DNA of 64,000 nt from Usnea hakonensis (GCA_013423325.1 BLJB01000011.1:1-64000); one strand, 5' to 3'; counted from the first letter of the stretch, positions 31,659-44,039 are shown. Program-made: numbers and translations. The notes: generated from the sequence alone by a model not told the origin.

Positions 31659-32513
31659 AAGCCGCGAGAGGAGCATGGGATCCGTGCGCTGGTGGAGGAA
31701 TCCGTAACACTAATTTATTGAAATACCTGTAGGGTTTAAAAATGAACCTATGGCTCAGAAACGAGTCAGAAATGAAGCAGAAACGAGGCACGTCAATTTC
31801 AGTACAGTGAGCCTGCTACAAGGTAGTCAAGCCGACCTCTTATTAAGCTAGTCGATATTCAAAAAAAAGGAATCAAGGTCGTACTCGAGTCACGAACGAG
31901 CCACATTTGCTAGAGGAGGAAGGCTGTACCGGAAGGCTATGTCTTGCTGCGTCATCGCGGTGTGCTATCGGAGTCTCCATGGCTCCATTGAAAGCCTACC
32001 AGATATGCATGAAGCCTTACGAGCACAAGGCTACTATTCCAACGCACCAGAAGAAGCTCCACATTCTCCACACCGGAGGCAGGACGTCCTTTTCCGGGTT
32101 CAGACTTCGTATTGAGCTGTGCCTCTACGGCTCAATGTCTTTAAACTGGGCATTCTAGATTCTCGGGAGGTATCAGGCTATCGGTGATTTTTTATGCAAT
32201 ACAACGTAATCATGTGGTTAAAGGAAACTAAAAGTGGGGCGCAGAGTTGTATTGACTGCATATGTCTCGATACATCGACTCTCTAAAGTCCCCACAAATG
32301 CATCTGCGAGGCATAGCTTTCCGTCCCCACCATCACCACCCTGACTAGCAAGATGTAAAACTCCGTCGTCTTTGATCCTCGCCCTTCATTCTCTTTTAAT
32401 TGCCCTAAGTCCCCCAGAAGACTGCTTACGAGACAAAGAAACACCGCAACCAAATATTCTAAGATTCTGTAATTTCTTGCACTCTTCTTGACAACGCGGC
32501 CTATACGATAAAT

Positions 32514-34322
32514 ATGAATAATTCGTCTCCGCCTCCCGATGGAAACCAAAATAGAACAGGGGTGGTCATTGCAGTGGAAGTCGTCACTCTCATTATCTCA
32601 GGTGTCTTTGTCATGCTTCGATTATATACTCGCCTTTTCATCACGAAAGCCGCTCGCTGGGACGACTGGACTTTAGTTATTGCCTGGGTATAGGATTTAC
32701 TTCCTGTGTGGCCTTCTTATTGTGTATACTGACTTAAACAAAGTTTGCCTCATTCATAGGCGGCGTCCTAGACTTCGTATATATCCATTACGGATTTGGA
32801 CGGCATCAATATTACCTGAGCGACCATCAGTTCCAAGAATACAGAAAATACGTGTTCGGGGATTGGATCCAGACATGGTTTACTCTCATGATCAGCAAAG
32901 TGTCAATTTGTTTATTGCTGTTACGAATTTCCTCCCAAAAACGCATTATACGGCCCATTCAGGGTCTCATGGCATTCCTCATCGTCTCTAATATCGTAAT
33001 AACACTTCTCTGGATCTTTCAATGTTCTCCCGTAGACGGAGCATGGGATCTCCAAAAGCAGATAACGGCGAAATGCTTTACGCAGGGTCAGATCCAAAGG
33101 ATCATCATTTCTCAAGCTAGTAAGCCTTTTGCATTGGCATTGATTTTCTCGCACTCGCTAACATGCTTCCAGTCATATCGATTGTTTCGGATTTCATCCT
33201 CGCAGGTTTTCCAATTATCATTCTACGAGAAGTTCAGATACACACTCGGCGCAAGGTTTTCCTCTGTTTTCTTATGAGCCTCGGGTTACTGTAAGATCTC
33301 CAAATGAAACATGTTATACCGTCTATAATTACTGCGGCTAATTTGATGTATAGGACTGCTGCATGTTGTATTGTTCGTACTATTCTAAACTGGCAGAATG
33401 ACCACGCAGATCAAACTTGTACACGCCTCCTTGAACTGAATTTACTGCCATCACCGACCTAACAGGCTCTAGGGGTTGCGGTTGATAACTACATTTGGCG
33501 GTGGTAGGTGTCCTCCTCGTGGTGGAGTCCGGTTTAGTTTAGCTCCTAAAGCGCGACTAACAGCTTATAGCGTCGAAGTAAACATCGGCATCATTGCACC
33601 CTGCATACCCACCCTGATGCCTCTTTTCCGCCTTCTCCATGATGAATTAGCGGCCGTCCGCCACGGCTATACATCGAAAAAGGCCCACTTGGTACCACAT
33701 GCCTCCAACCAAGGCTGTGGAACACATTCTTCATCGCAAGAACCCATATCGAAGTCCCGCAAGGATGAGGATGACATCCCCTTGCCTCGAAATGCTGAAT
33801 GGGTCTCCCCCATATCGCATGCTTTTACCAGAGCTGGAAAGGCGGGGAAAGAGGATATTGAGATGCAGGCCCTGTGTATGGATGCGAGTAGGTAAGTCTG
33901 TTGGAGCACGGCATCGTCGCCCTGGATACAAGACTGTTTCCGCTGGCATCAAGTCTTATCTTTCTCATCGTCCCTCACGTAGAAGCAGCGACCCAGCCCT
34001 CGTCGTTCCAGGCAATCCTTCTGGACCCCCTGCAAACCGGAAAGCCAACGCTCAGCATATAGCACGGCCCAAAGTTTCGTACGATCCTGCCTTGGGAGCT
34101 GCAGCGCAAGCTGTTTCAGCCGAAGCGGATCGTGCTCAAGAGTATGGAGCCGGCGAGGATGGCTTCGCGATGAATTACTTGCCAGGAGACATGAAGACTG
34201 CAGATCAAGGAATCAAGAAAACCACAACCATTGATGTGGCTGGAAGTAGTGCACAGGGGAGTCAGGGAAGTCTAGGATTGGGAGACTTAGAAAGGGGACT
34301 CGGCAACAGAGACTTCTTCTAG
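32514..34322 (+). CDS. PTH11-like rhodopsin-domain receptor, 7 TM
   Basis: Seven exons: 32514-32687, 32744-33119, 33173-33290, 33354-33418, 33473-33503 (or 33500), 33571-33891, 33983-34322; 474 aa (473 with the alternative donor). The assembled chain has the family order (PF20684): a first helix around VVIAVEVVTLIISGVFVMLR, then LYTRLFITKAARWDDWTLVI, DFVYIHYGFGRHQYYLS, SKVSICLLLLRIS, LIVSNIVITLLWIFQCSPVD, a cysteine-bearing CFTQGQIQ loop, ISIVSDFILAGFPIIILREV, and VEVNIGIIAPCIPTLMPLFR. The C-terminal ~190 residues are a polar cytosolic tail. Pth11-type proteins sense surface or nutrient cues at the plasma membrane; ligand unknown. The sixth intron is the least certain; without it the protein would stop after DASR at 33895. 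Confidence 0.8.
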
Positions 34323-35158
34323 AGGTAAGGAAATTTTTTGTTGGCTAGGATAGATTGAACTGGATGTAGCTAGCGGTCACTGGGATCTATTGCGAGACAC
34401 AAGCTGTGAAGTGCATATCGCAGCATTGATACCTGGCTGGTTCAACCCTCCTAGAACGCTTTATCTGGTATTGGGGACACTCTTTCGAGTGTGAGACGAA
34501 AATATGATGATCAAGCGATTCCTACACCCAAACATTTGCAACATTCGTGCCTTCTATTCCTCCTCTTCCGGACCGAGGTTGCATCTCACTCAATCGACAA
34601 ACAAATCATCTCACAAATCTCTAAAACTCTTCTATCCAATTCAATATGAATCAGCATATACACCTAACGATATAGCGGAACATTCTTTGAACCAGGGAAC
34701 TCGATCTCCCAAATTAAGTTTAGTCTGAATCGGAACGGAGTTACCCCTCCTACCCCGCTCCCCCACCATCGAAATGGAGAGAGGGATGAACGCGGGGAAG
34801 GTGAACTCTCGAGGACATCCCACCACAGAGAGAGAGATGCGGACCATGTGAACGGGAGATTGGATAGACCGGCCTTACACAGGCTCCGTGCGAATGGTTT
34901 GCCATCTTTGATTCGCAACATGATCATGCATCCACAAATATGCGTCACCGTTGCAAGTGTGCGAAAGTACTCGTACATGCTAATGTCCAAAAAGAGCTGA
35001 TCGACAAAGGGAGCTGTCCTAGTACTCCCTTTTGACGTCATCCCCCGTAACGCTCAGGAACCTCGCTTCATCCTCTTCTGCTTCTGAGAAATTCATCTCG
35101 CTCACCAAACCTCTTCCATCAAACATTGGCAAAGTATATGCATATATAAATTTTGAAG
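34323..35158. other. intergenic, 0.84 kb
   Basis: 3' flank of the receptor gene and promoter of the dehydrogenase. Short frames only. Nothing else seen. Confidence 0.6.
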
Positions 35159-36526
35159 ATGATGAAAGCCGTCCGATACCATGGCCAGCGAGACATTCGA
35201 CTAGAAGATGTGGAAATTGTACCATGTGGTAGAGACCAAGTCAAGGTAGGCACTTTTCTCGAATAGTCGAGTCTGCCAGACTCGGTGCTGAGCGTAGATT
35301 TGTCAGGTGAAACCAGCTTTTGTGGGAATATGTGGAAGTGGTATGATGCCTCCCTTGACTCTAGTGGTATAATGAGGCTAATGATATTGCTTCAGACTTG
35401 CATGAATACCTCGGTGGTGCAAGCATTATTCCAACGACTCCTCATCCTATTACCAAGGAGAAGGTGCCACTGACTCTAGGACACGAATTCAGTGGGACAA
35501 TTGAAGAGACGGGGGAAGGTGTACACGATATCAAAGTGGGAGCGAGGGTTGCCGTTCAGCCAATCATATATGACGGCACATGTAATGCGTGCAAAGATGG
35601 ATACATCAATTGCTGTGACAACAATGGCTTCATAGGTTTGAGCGGTAAGGCATCCTGGAATACACACAACGCTAAACCGATCTCCCACTAAAATATTTAC
35701 GTAGGATGGGGTGGTGGACTCTCGGAGTATGTGACAGTCCCTCGAAAAGCTGTCTACGAAATCCCAGATAGCGTCCCGTTGGATCTTGCTGGTGAGGCGC
35801 TCGATTCCTATTGAGGATCTGCTGATCCTTGAATTTAGCACTTGTTGAGCCATTGTCTGTGGCATGGCACGCGGTCAATACGAGTCCATTCAAGAAAGGC
35901 GATTCGGTACTAATCCTCGGTGGCGGGCCAATTGGGCTCGCAGTGGTCCAGACGCTGGTGGCAAGGGGTGCTGAAAAAATTATAGTTTCCGAAGTCGCGG
36001 CTCGCCGGAGGGAGTTTGCGAAGCAGTTTGGAGCTCACTATGTGCTAGATCCCACCAGAGATGACATAGTTTCGAGAGTCCGTGAGCTTTGCGACGGCTC
36101 CGGCGTGAATGTGGCCTTCGATGCTGCGGGAGTACAGGCGGGCCTTGATCAAGCAATAAAATCTATCCGGGCCAGAGGTACACTAGTCAATATTGCAATC
36201 TGGGAAAAAACAGCTACTCTTACTCCGAATTGGCTGGTCTTCAGGGAAAGGAGGTATATGGGTGTTGCGACGTATCAAGACGGGGATTTCCAAGACGTAA
36301 TTGATGCTCTTGCCTCTGGTACGTCGTCAGACTGCATTAAAAGAGTAGGACATTTCTAATGGATAATGATATAGGAAAGCTCAAACCCGAACAAATGATA
36401 ACGAGGAAGATCCGGTTAGACGAAGTCGAGGAAAAGGGCTTCAAGGCACTTGTGGAGGATAAAGATAATCAAGTCAAGATTCTTGTTGACATTGGCTTAG
36501 GAGTAGCACGCGACCGCACGGTATGA
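35159..36526 (+). CDS. zinc alcohol dehydrogenase, butanediol/sorbitol dehydrogenase type
   Basis: Six exons: 35159-35245, 35307-35340, 35396-35644, 35705-35791, 35839-36318, 36375-36526; 362 aa, normal for medium-chain dehydrogenases. Catalytic zinc ligands are visible: GICGSD (Cys 38), LGHEFSG (His 70, Glu 71) and ALVEPLSVAWHAV. A structural-zinc region is CNACKDGYINCC. The NAD(P)-binding motif is LGGGPIGLAVVQT. The motif order and PVLP-like EHGLRKD-free loop fit (R,R)-butanediol dehydrogenase-like enzymes, which oxidise secondary alcohols or polyols to ketones in the cytosol; exact substrate unknown. The junctions rebuild CGSD, SGWGGGLSEYV and LAALVEP, which confirms them. Two ATGs are adjacent; the second is an equally possible start. 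Confidence 0.87.
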
Positions 36527-37635
36527 AAGAAGACCGTCAAAGATTCCGGAGATATCTTATAGCATCGCGTTATGAAATAATAATACTTATAGCTTTGTTC
36601 TTGAAGACAATCGTTATCGAAGCCAATCGAAATACGACAACGACTTGAGTGATGTCCAACCCGAAAATCAGAGTGCGGAGTACAACATTAGAGCTTACGG
36701 TGTCGCCGATTACGTTCATAAGCATTCGTAACTCTTCCCCCAGGCAGGTATAGTATCAACACGGAAGCCGTGATTGGCGAACGTGGATTATCTCTATATC
36801 ACTCATTGGCTCAAAAGCCAGCATCAGCAATCCATCAACGTAATGGAGCGTCAAAAGGAAAAAATCGGGCCCTGCACAACACGAATTGATGAGATCTAGA
36901 CTTATAATATTAATTTAGCATGCAGAACCAAGCTTTGCGGCGAGACCCGCAAAGGCCAGGCGACGTTTTGGGCCAATCAATCTGACATGTGCTTTTGGAA
37001 CATGGTGTATTGGCGCTTGCAACCGAGAAGTGGTCAGCTTTCGTCCGCTGTTTCAAAGGCATGGTGATTCATGATTAATCTCCGGGGCTGAAAAGGAACG
37101 ATTGGCTTAACGCATACCAAGCTCACCAAGCAATTCGGCAGCGCGATCGCGGCTACGCGGCGCCATCAATGCTTCATGGGTGAAGTAACATACCTCGTGC
37201 CGAATGTAGAGTAAGTAGGTACCTTACTCTGTGTAAGGCGAGTGGCAGGACGTCAAGAGTCTGGTCAACTTTTGATTGATAGCTACTCAGTGAGTGAGTG
37301 AGTGTATCATTTTGACTTGAAAAAAAGCAGAATATTTATAGTGCGTAGGGGCCATGGTGAGGCGTAGAAACGTTGGTGGACGCCTCCGGGCCCCTCCAAG
37401 CTAAGAGCGGTCTGAAGAGGGGGCTGACGTTGCTTAGCTCGCTATCTCGTCCCGGGGATTACCTTAGGTTGGTAAAGTAAGTTGGACTTCGGCACCAGCC
37501 ATGCCTCTGGGCTGCATAAAAATAAAGATAAAGTGGGGGAGCTTCCCTTCTATCTTCTTATTCTTTTACCTTGGAGCGCCCAATAATTCTATAGACTGGC
37601 CGTATCTCCTCAAGCTTCGCTGACGATTCGTTACG
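36527..37635. other. intergenic, 1.1 kb
   Basis: No gene supported. Contains a GTAAGTAGGTACCTTACTC imperfect palindrome near 37211 and a short (GAGT)n run near 37290. Confidence 0.6.
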
Positions 37636-39332
37636 ATGAAGTTTCTGGGTAGTTCCGCAAAGGCTATCAATGACGAACAGCAGATCAATGACGAAGCTGC
37701 TGTTCATGGCGCACCCTTGGAAGACCACCAGAAAAGCCGTTGGGAGCGCAGTTGGCCTACTATTGCTTGCGGAGCTGGCCTCTTCTCGGACGGCTATCTC
37801 AACGGGTAAGAGCCCCACTCCTCTGCAATTCCTGGTTCTTGCTTACCTTTGGTGTCCGACAATCTAGGGTCATTGGGTCGGTGAACACAATATTATCAAC
37901 ACTGTACAGTGAGCAGTATACGAATTCTCCCGCCCAGAGCAATGTCAGTTCGATAGCTTTTGCCGGTACCGTGGTCGGCCAGCTTTTCTTTGGATGGATG
38001 AGCGATCACGTCTCGCGCAAATGGGCTCTGATGACCTCTACTGTCATACTCTTCATCTTTGCAGCTCTGGGTGCAGGGTCATATAGTGGTGGCTCTATCA
38101 ATGGCATGCTTCAAGCTCTCACTGCCTGGCGATTTCTCCTTGGTATCGGCATCGGGTGCGTTGCTCTAATCATGGGCCTTTGTCCAAGACTAACGGCAAT
38201 CCAGCGGCGAATATCCGGCTGGCAGTGTGGCCTGCGCCGAGAGCACTGGAGAGTTGAAAGAGGGACATAGGAACAGGTGGTTCATCATGTTCACCAACGT
38301 CCAGATTGACATCGGATTCGTTGTTTCCACGCTAGCACCTATGATTGTGGTGTTGGCATGTACAGACAATCACCTCCGTGCGGCATGGAGAATATGCCTC
38401 GGCCTCGGAGTGATCCCTCCTCTAAGTCTCGTATATTTGCGGCTGAAACTTCGAGAACCAGAGGAATTCAATCGCGAAACCATGAAGAACACACGCACTC
38501 CTTGGTTGTTGGTAATAAAGTATGTGGAATTCTACGCAGTATCTCCTCATTCTATCAGACGTTGATGATGATCAGATTCTATTGGTTTCGCCTCCTAGTA
38601 GTATCCTTGATCTGGTTCATATACGACTTTTCATCCTACTCGTTCTCCATCTACTCATCAGCCTGGCTTGCCATCATCCTCGGAAAGGGCGCGCCCCTCT
38701 GGAAATCCTTCGGCTGGAACACAATTATCAACGTATTCTATTTACCCGGCGCAATTGCCGGGGCTTTCCTAAGCGACATTCTTGGCCCAAGGATAGCACT
38801 GGGCTCGTTCGTGTTGGCCCAAGGAATCGTAGGCTTTATCATGGCTGGATGTTATCCATATCTCGACAAAGCTAGCACAGTCGCTGGTTTCGTCGTCGTA
38901 TATGGCATCTTCCTCTCTCTTGGCGAAGCAGGACCCGGTGATAACATTGGCTTGGTTGCGTCTAAGACCAGTGCTACAGCAATCCGTGGGCAATACTATG
39001 CCATCGCTGCTGCGATGGGGAAGATTGGCGCTTTCGTTGGAACCTACGTCTTTCCAATCATTCAGAAGAACGCTCCAGGTGGCAAGGACAGCAATCGAGG
39101 TGGACAAGATCCCTTCTTCGTGAGCAGCGCTCTTTGCATCTTTAGCGCCGGCTTGGCTTTCTTCCTCTTGCCTCATATTGGGCAGGATACGATTACGAGT
39201 GAGGATTTGAAGTTCAGGGCTTATCTTGAGGAGCATGGATGGGATACCCGGCAGATGGGATCGAAAGAGTATCAAATGAACAGCACTTCTACTGTTGATG
39301 AGATTCATCGATCGTCGGTAGAGAAGGTCTAA
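37636..39332 (+). CDS. MFS transporter, GIT1 / phosphate:H+ symporter type
   Basis: Exons 37636-37805, 37868-38155, 38205-38519, 38576-39332 (introns 62, 49 and 56 bp), 509 aa with 12 expected helices. Features: N-terminal CGAGLFSDGYLNGVIGSVNT, VVGQLFFGWMSDHVSRKWAL (MFS signature between helices 2 and 3), the GIGIGGEYPAGSVACAE motif typical of the GIT1/phosphate symporter branch, and a second half with FRLLVVSLIWFIYDFSSYSF. Yeast Git1 imports glycerophosphodiesters at the plasma membrane; here the solute is unknown. Intron 2 splits the GGEYP motif and is confirmed by it. Confidence 0.85.
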
Positions 39333-39710
39333 GGTGTCTATGTACACAAGATACGTTGGGACAGTTCGGGATCGTTTTGGGAGCTTCTATATACTTGCAA
39401 ACGAGATATCCATTATTCGAATAGTATGAGTCTCCGAAGCACTTCAGTCACCCTCACAATCATACTGTACCAAGTTCAAGCCCGGAGATAAGACAACGGA
39501 ATTTATAGCTTTTCAATTCTGTGTAACCTTTCGACGTGTGAACAACCGACCTTGAATATACTTACATGATACATGGACAAAGATCAAGCTTCTCTATTCA
39601 CAGCTTTGATGATTTCCAAATTCTTGCTTTAAAGTCATTTACCCTCCCCACCCAAGCAATACACCAGACCTCAACACCAAAGCCTGCGATCCTCAAGACC
39701 CATACGCAAA
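39333..39710. other. short intergenic, 378 bp
   Basis: 3' flank of the transporter and promoter of the MTA phosphorylase gene. Nothing specific seen. Confidence 0.5.
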
Positions 39711-40998
39711 ATGGACAATCTACCCACCACATACGCTGGCAAGCACCTTCACCCTTCTTCCCAAGCCCCACTAACCACCCATTCAGACTCGGTTCCAATC
39801 GCCATAATCGGCGGCACCGGCCTCTCCTCCCTCCCCTCACCCCTCTTCGAACCCCTCGCCGTCATCCCACCCACCGCAACTCCCTGGGGTCTCCCCTCCT
39901 CTCCAATCGCCATACTCCGCTACACCCCACCATCCCCCTCAACCGACCCGTCATCATCGGTGATACCAACTGTAGTAGCCTTCCTCGCCCGCCACGGCGC
40001 GCACCATCAATATGCCCCGCACGAAATACCCAACCGCGCCAACGTGGCCGCATTGAAGAAACTCGGGGTGAAAGCCGCGGTGGGGTTCAGTGCCGTGGGA
40101 AGTCTAAGGGAGGAGGTGAAGCCGAGGGATTTCCTAGTGGCGGGCGGGGTGGTGGATTGGACTAAAGGTGTGAGTTTACGATCTGCCTGGCTATGTCTGG
40201 TCTCTTGCACAAGGGTGATAGGGGGAGGAGATAAAGAGTGGAGAATGGAGGATCTGATGGAGGTAATTGGGTGCATGAAAAGCTGACCCGCATTGGAATG
40301 CGATTAGGTACGACCATGGACGTTTTTTGAAAACGGCCTGGTAGGCCATATCAGCATGGCGGATCCATTTGATATTCCCCTCTCAAAAGCCGTGCATGAC
40401 GCCATAAGCCAGCCCGGAGTACTAGAAGGCGAAAATGTCAAAGCGCACAGTGCGGGGACGGTAATATGCATTGGTGCGATATATCCTCCACCTTCCTACC
40501 CAACGACCCACATCCTCCATCTATCAAAGAGAACAGACATGCTAACCAGTCCAAAAACATTCCACACGAACAGAAGGCCCCCAATTCTCCACCCGCTCCG
40601 AATCCCTCCTCTACCGCTCCCTCCCCACCCACCCCCCCATCTCCTGCATCAACATGTCCGCCGTGCCCGAATGCAAACTCTTCCGCGAAGCCGAAATCGC
40701 CTACGCGCTCATCTGCATGAGCACCGACTACGACAGCTGGCACAGCACGAACGAAGGGGTGTCGGTGGAGATGGTCATGGGCCACATGGTGGCCAATTCG
40801 GCCAACGCGAAGCGAGCGGTGGCAGCCGTGTTGGAGGAGTTGGGGAAGGAGGGGGCGGCAGGGGTGGTTGGGGAACGGTGGGCGATGGCGAGTAGGGGGG
40901 GTGTTATGGGGATGCATAAGAGGGATGGGAGGGGGGAGGAGGCGGTTCAGAGGCTGAGGTGGCTGTTTGGGGAGAAGTGGGTTGAGGGTGGGCAGTAG
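39711..40998 (+). CDS. MEU1: S-methyl-5'-thioadenosine phosphorylase
   Basis: Exons 39711-40169, 40308-40473, 40574-40998 (introns 138 and 100 bp; GCTGACC and GCTAACC branch sites), 349 aa. The enzyme splits methylthioadenosine with phosphate in the methionine salvage pathway. Visible family motifs: IAIIGGTGLSSL (phosphate site), VVAFLARHGAHHQYAPHEIP with NRANVAALKKLGV, FSAVGSLREEVKPRDFLV, TKGVRPWTFFENGLVGHISM, VICIEGPQFSTRSES, and INMSAVPECKLFREAEIAYA. The two splice junctions rebuild TKGVRP and IEGPQFSTRSES exactly. GC content is high in the coding part. The 3' end lies 109 bp from the convergent BUD22 stop. Confidence 0.92.
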
Positions 40999-41107
40999 GC
41001 GCAGGGCCTAAGTGCCGACTTATGAGCTTTGTGTGATTGCTTTATGATGCATTCGAAGCAAGCGGGATAGACGGTAGGTATCATGCATGCGTTCGGGCTG
41101 AATTAGA

Positions 41108-42571
41108 TCAGTCAAACACGACCTTCTTCCCCTGAAACGGCATCGTCTTCTTCTGTTCCTTGGCCTTCCTTGCCGCTTCCCACGACGGATGCAGAGGCCC
41201 TGCTGCAGCGCTCGTAGCAGCAGCAGCAGATGTCTTCGCTTTCCTCGTCACAACCGGATCACTATTCGCACCCGTACTCTTCGCGAACCTGACCCCACCC
41301 CCTCTACTGCCCCCACTCCTAGCGGCCCTCCCTCTCCCTCTCTTCCCCCTCTCATCCACCCCCCGCGCCCCCTTCCTCGCATCCCATCCCAGATCCCGAT
41401 CCCTTTCCTCTTGTTTCCTCACATGGTTCGCATTGGTCCCGAATTTCTTCTCCCACAACGCGCGACGAGCTTGCTGGCCCATTCTGTTTTTGCGGATCTG
41501 TGTGGTGGCGGCGGCGGTGGAGGTGTTGTCATCGTCGTCGTCGGGGGGGAGGTCGGAGTCGCTGCCGGACCAGTAGCCGCCGAGGGAGAGGGAAGGGAGG
41601 AAGGTTGTTGATTTGGGGGGGGCGGAGGGTGTTTTGCGGGGAGGGGTGGGGGATTTCTTGTTTGGATTTGTAGGGTCTTCTGCTTCTTCGGGGTTGTGAC
41701 TGTGTTCTTCGTCTGCTTCGTCTTCTGTGATTTCCATGTCGTGCAAGGTGTCCCGATGATGGTCCTGTCCGTTGACGTCTTTCCGACTCGACTCCTCGTC
41801 TGAAGACCCGGCAAGCCGAGTAGCATACATGGCATAGTCCGAATCTTCGCTATCCTCATCATTATCATCATCATCATCATGATCAAAGAATCCTTTGGAT
41901 TGGTTGTTCCCCATCCTCTCGTGAGCTGAAAAGCCACCCCCATCTTCCTCATCTCGAGCTCGGGTATTTCCCACCGGCGAAACGTCTCTTTCAGAAACCG
42001 CAAGCCCATCCCCATCAGTATTCAGAGACCCATTCGCGGAATCCTTAACCCTCAATTGCCCCCTCCCATTAGGCTTGAGCTCCTCAACACCAAGCACAGC
42101 ACGTATACCCTTCAGCGCCTCCGTCATAGCCGCCTGCACAGGCGCCGACTTGAACAGTCTCGCCTGCACGTTAGCACTAGCCGACTCTTGCGGCTTCTTC
42201 AAGGCATCAACAGTAGCCCGCACATGGTGTGGCAACGCCGGAGCCGAGGCTATGGACTTGGTTTTCAGCACCGATTTGTACAAATGTATTTCAGCCGTTG
42301 CAGCCAAATCCAAGCTTTTCAACGCCGCCACTTCGGCGTCCAAACGGGCTTTCGTATCTGCGGCATTGCTTCCTGCCTTTGCGGTCTTCTGCCGCCGTCC
42401 CAGCTTTTGCCGTTCGAAGCCTCGGGCTACCTTTAGTGAGCGGAAGAGGTGGGTTTTGCTTTGGTCGAGCAGGCCGGAGAGTTGCAGCTGCTGGAGTCGG
42501 AGGGTTCTCGCTTCCGTGCCATTGGAGGCGGTTTCGGAGGTGCTGATCTCCTCGTGCTTGCGTTTGAGCAT
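41108..42571 (-). CDS. BUD22: Bud22-like ribosome biogenesis protein
   Basis: One exon, 487 aa, ATG at 42571. N-terminal helical region with KTHLFRSLKVARGFERQKLG and LDAEVAALKSLDL, an acidic low-complexity middle (runs of Asp/Glu near residues 230-350), then a basic C-terminus with RRALWEKKFGTNANHV and the terminal LHPSWEAARKAKEQKK ... PFQGKKVVFD, which is the signature end of the BUD22 family (PF09073). Yeast Bud22 is nucleolar and needed for 18S rRNA processing and the small subunit. The start lies 262 bp from a divergent plus-strand gene. Confidence 0.87.
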   Translation of the reverse strand: MLKRKHEEISTSETASNGTEARTLRLQQLQLSGLLDQSKTHLFRSLKVARGFERQKLGRRQKTAKAGSNAADTKARLDAEVAALKSLDLAATAEIHLYKSVLKTKSIASAPALPHHVRATVDALKKPQESASANVQARLFKSAPVQAAMTEALKGIRAVLGVEELKPNGRGQLRVKDSANGSLNTDGDGLAVSERDVSPVGNTRARDEEDGGGFSAHERMGNNQSKGFFDHDDDDDNDEDSEDSDYAMYATRLAGSSDEESSRKDVNGQDHHRDTLHDMEITEDEADEEHSHNPEEAEDPTNPNKKSPTPPRKTPSAPPKSTTFLPSLSLGGYWSGSDSDLPPDDDDDNTSTAAATTQIRKNRMGQQARRALWEKKFGTNANHVRKQEERDRDLGWDARKGARGVDERGKRGRGRAARSGGSRGGGVRFAKSTGANSDPVVTRKAKTSAAAATSAAAGPLHPSWEAARKAKEQKKTMPFQGKKVVFD

Positions 42572-42833
42572 TGTCGAGTGAGGAGTGTGGGAAGCGGGTA
42601 GTTTTTACTAAGTATTTTGTATCCGAGGTTGAGGGATTCAGCCCTATGGGACAGTCGGCATTGTTTCTGGGGGCAGCAGAGGCCTGGGACTGGTCCTATA
42701 TCGAAGCTTTGTGTGAGAGTATGGATTGAAACGTATATATACCTATCGATCTATCAATTGAGTCTGTTGCATGCTTTTCGTAAGGGTCTGATTGGGCTCC
42801 GGGAGTTGAACGTCGGCATTTTGATGTACAGTG
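42572..42833. promoter_or_regulatory. shared divergent promoter region
   Basis: The 262 bp between the outward-facing starts of BUD22 and the membrane protein gene must serve both. A TATATATA-like stretch occurs at 42733-42740 but its use is not shown. Confidence 0.4.
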
Positions 42834-44039
42834 ATGTCCTTTCTCATCAACGCAGCCAAACTCGTTCTTGTTCTCTTTTCTGCACTCGGCTATTATGGCA
42901 CTTGGTACATACTTCTCCTTAATGGCACTACGGACTACATGGCTCACCTCCGGGATTATGGTCCTCGATTGCTGCCAGGAACGAATGAGCCAGTAAGGAC
43001 TGTTTACACCGGCATTCACGCAATCGATTACCAATTGACCGTTCTTGCGCTGTTCTTCTGGGAGAACGTCGATGGATCTAACCCGGCGGGCTCTTTGTTC
43101 TGCTTTTATTTTGCTACGCAGGTTGCTTGTGGATGGGGATTGCTTATGATTGAAGGTTTGAGGCACGGCAATCGATGGACTTTGATATCTTTGTAGGTAG
43201 ATTGGCACCCCACACCACCGATTATGCTGATGAAAAGAAGCCTAGGAATTTGGGGCATCTTTGTTCAGAACGCTGCATATGCCGTTATCATCCCATATTG
43301 GTGCATTGCCTATCTTTCGACGTCGCGCATGGTCTCTTCGAGACGTGTGACCGACTTCCTTGTTGATGTGCCGAATCTTGCGGGGATCGCTGTTTCAATG
43401 ATGTTTGGCTATGTCCTACCCACCATTTTGATGTCGTTGCCTGCCCCTTCGATAATCGATCACGACCTCAAGCAGTGGCTCATGACGTTCTGGCAGTTCT
43501 TTCCCGTTTGGGTCTCCGCAGTACAAGGAGTCGTGCCGTATCTGCTGCCAAAGTTCGGAGAGGGACACGTAGAATCTAATGCCAAAATGCTGTGGTCAAT
43601 GAGAGGCCTGTATGCCGGTCTCCTTACTATGGCAGGAATTGGTCAAGCCTCCACCATGACCTTGATATCAACGTCGACGTTCTTCCCTGGCCTCTTCGCT
43701 CCCGAATTTGCTGGCGTATTCAATCTATCAAAAGTCTTCCTGCCAGCAGCAGTATCCCCGTCCACCAAGATGCCCTCAATAGGTGCCGGAGCGTTGCTCT
43801 TGCTTCAGTACGACCATCTCATTGGATCGACTTCTGTGGCCCTGTGGAGCACAGTGCTATTTGTCAATACGTACAGGAACGGGGCAACTAACCAAAGTGT
43901 GCCATTGATGATTATTGGAGGCGTAATAATGGTGGCTTTGACGGGTCCGTTGGGCTATGCAACGGCCTGTGTCTGGGCGAAGGACGAATTGATCATTGCC
44001 GAAGCTGCAGCTGATGTTGATGGTAAGAAGGTGCAGTGA
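42834..44039 (+). CDS. polytopic membrane protein, unknown function
   Basis: Exons 42834-43192 and 43238-44039 (45-bp intron), 386 aa. About nine hydrophobic segments are spread over the whole length, e.g. AKLVLVLFSALGYYGTWYIL, DYQLTVLALFFW, SLFCFYFATQVACGWGLLMI, LGIWGIFVQNAAYAVIIPYW, NLAGIAVSMMFGYVLPTILM, and VPLMIIGGVIMVALTGPLGY near the end. Short loops and no cofactor motif. Similar-looking multi-pass proteins occur beside fungal secondary-metabolite genes, but I cannot name the family with certainty and see no such cluster here. Intron phase and the LISLSLGIWGIF join support one gene. Two ATG-like starts are adjacent; ATG 42834 is taken. Confidence 0.7.

Larger units (their letters stand above)
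29127..32513. other. gene-poor accessory stretch, 3.4 kb
   Basis: No intact gene supported. It contains two copies of a decayed gene fragment on the minus strand and a second direct repeat pair (listed separately). A minus-strand open frame at 29456-29812 has a hydrophobic stretch near its end but no recognisable motif. The last 300 bp are the leader of the receptor gene at 32514. Confidence 0.5.

Noticed and set aside
32514..36526. Secondary-metabolite cluster formed by the receptor, dehydrogenase, transporter and orphan membrane protein
   Set aside because: No backbone synthase, P450 or pathway regulator lies in the window, and housekeeping genes are interleaved.
40438..40917. Long minus-strand frame opposite the last MTA phosphorylase exon
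   Set aside because: It is antisense to a well-supported exon in GC-rich DNA and has no motif of its own.
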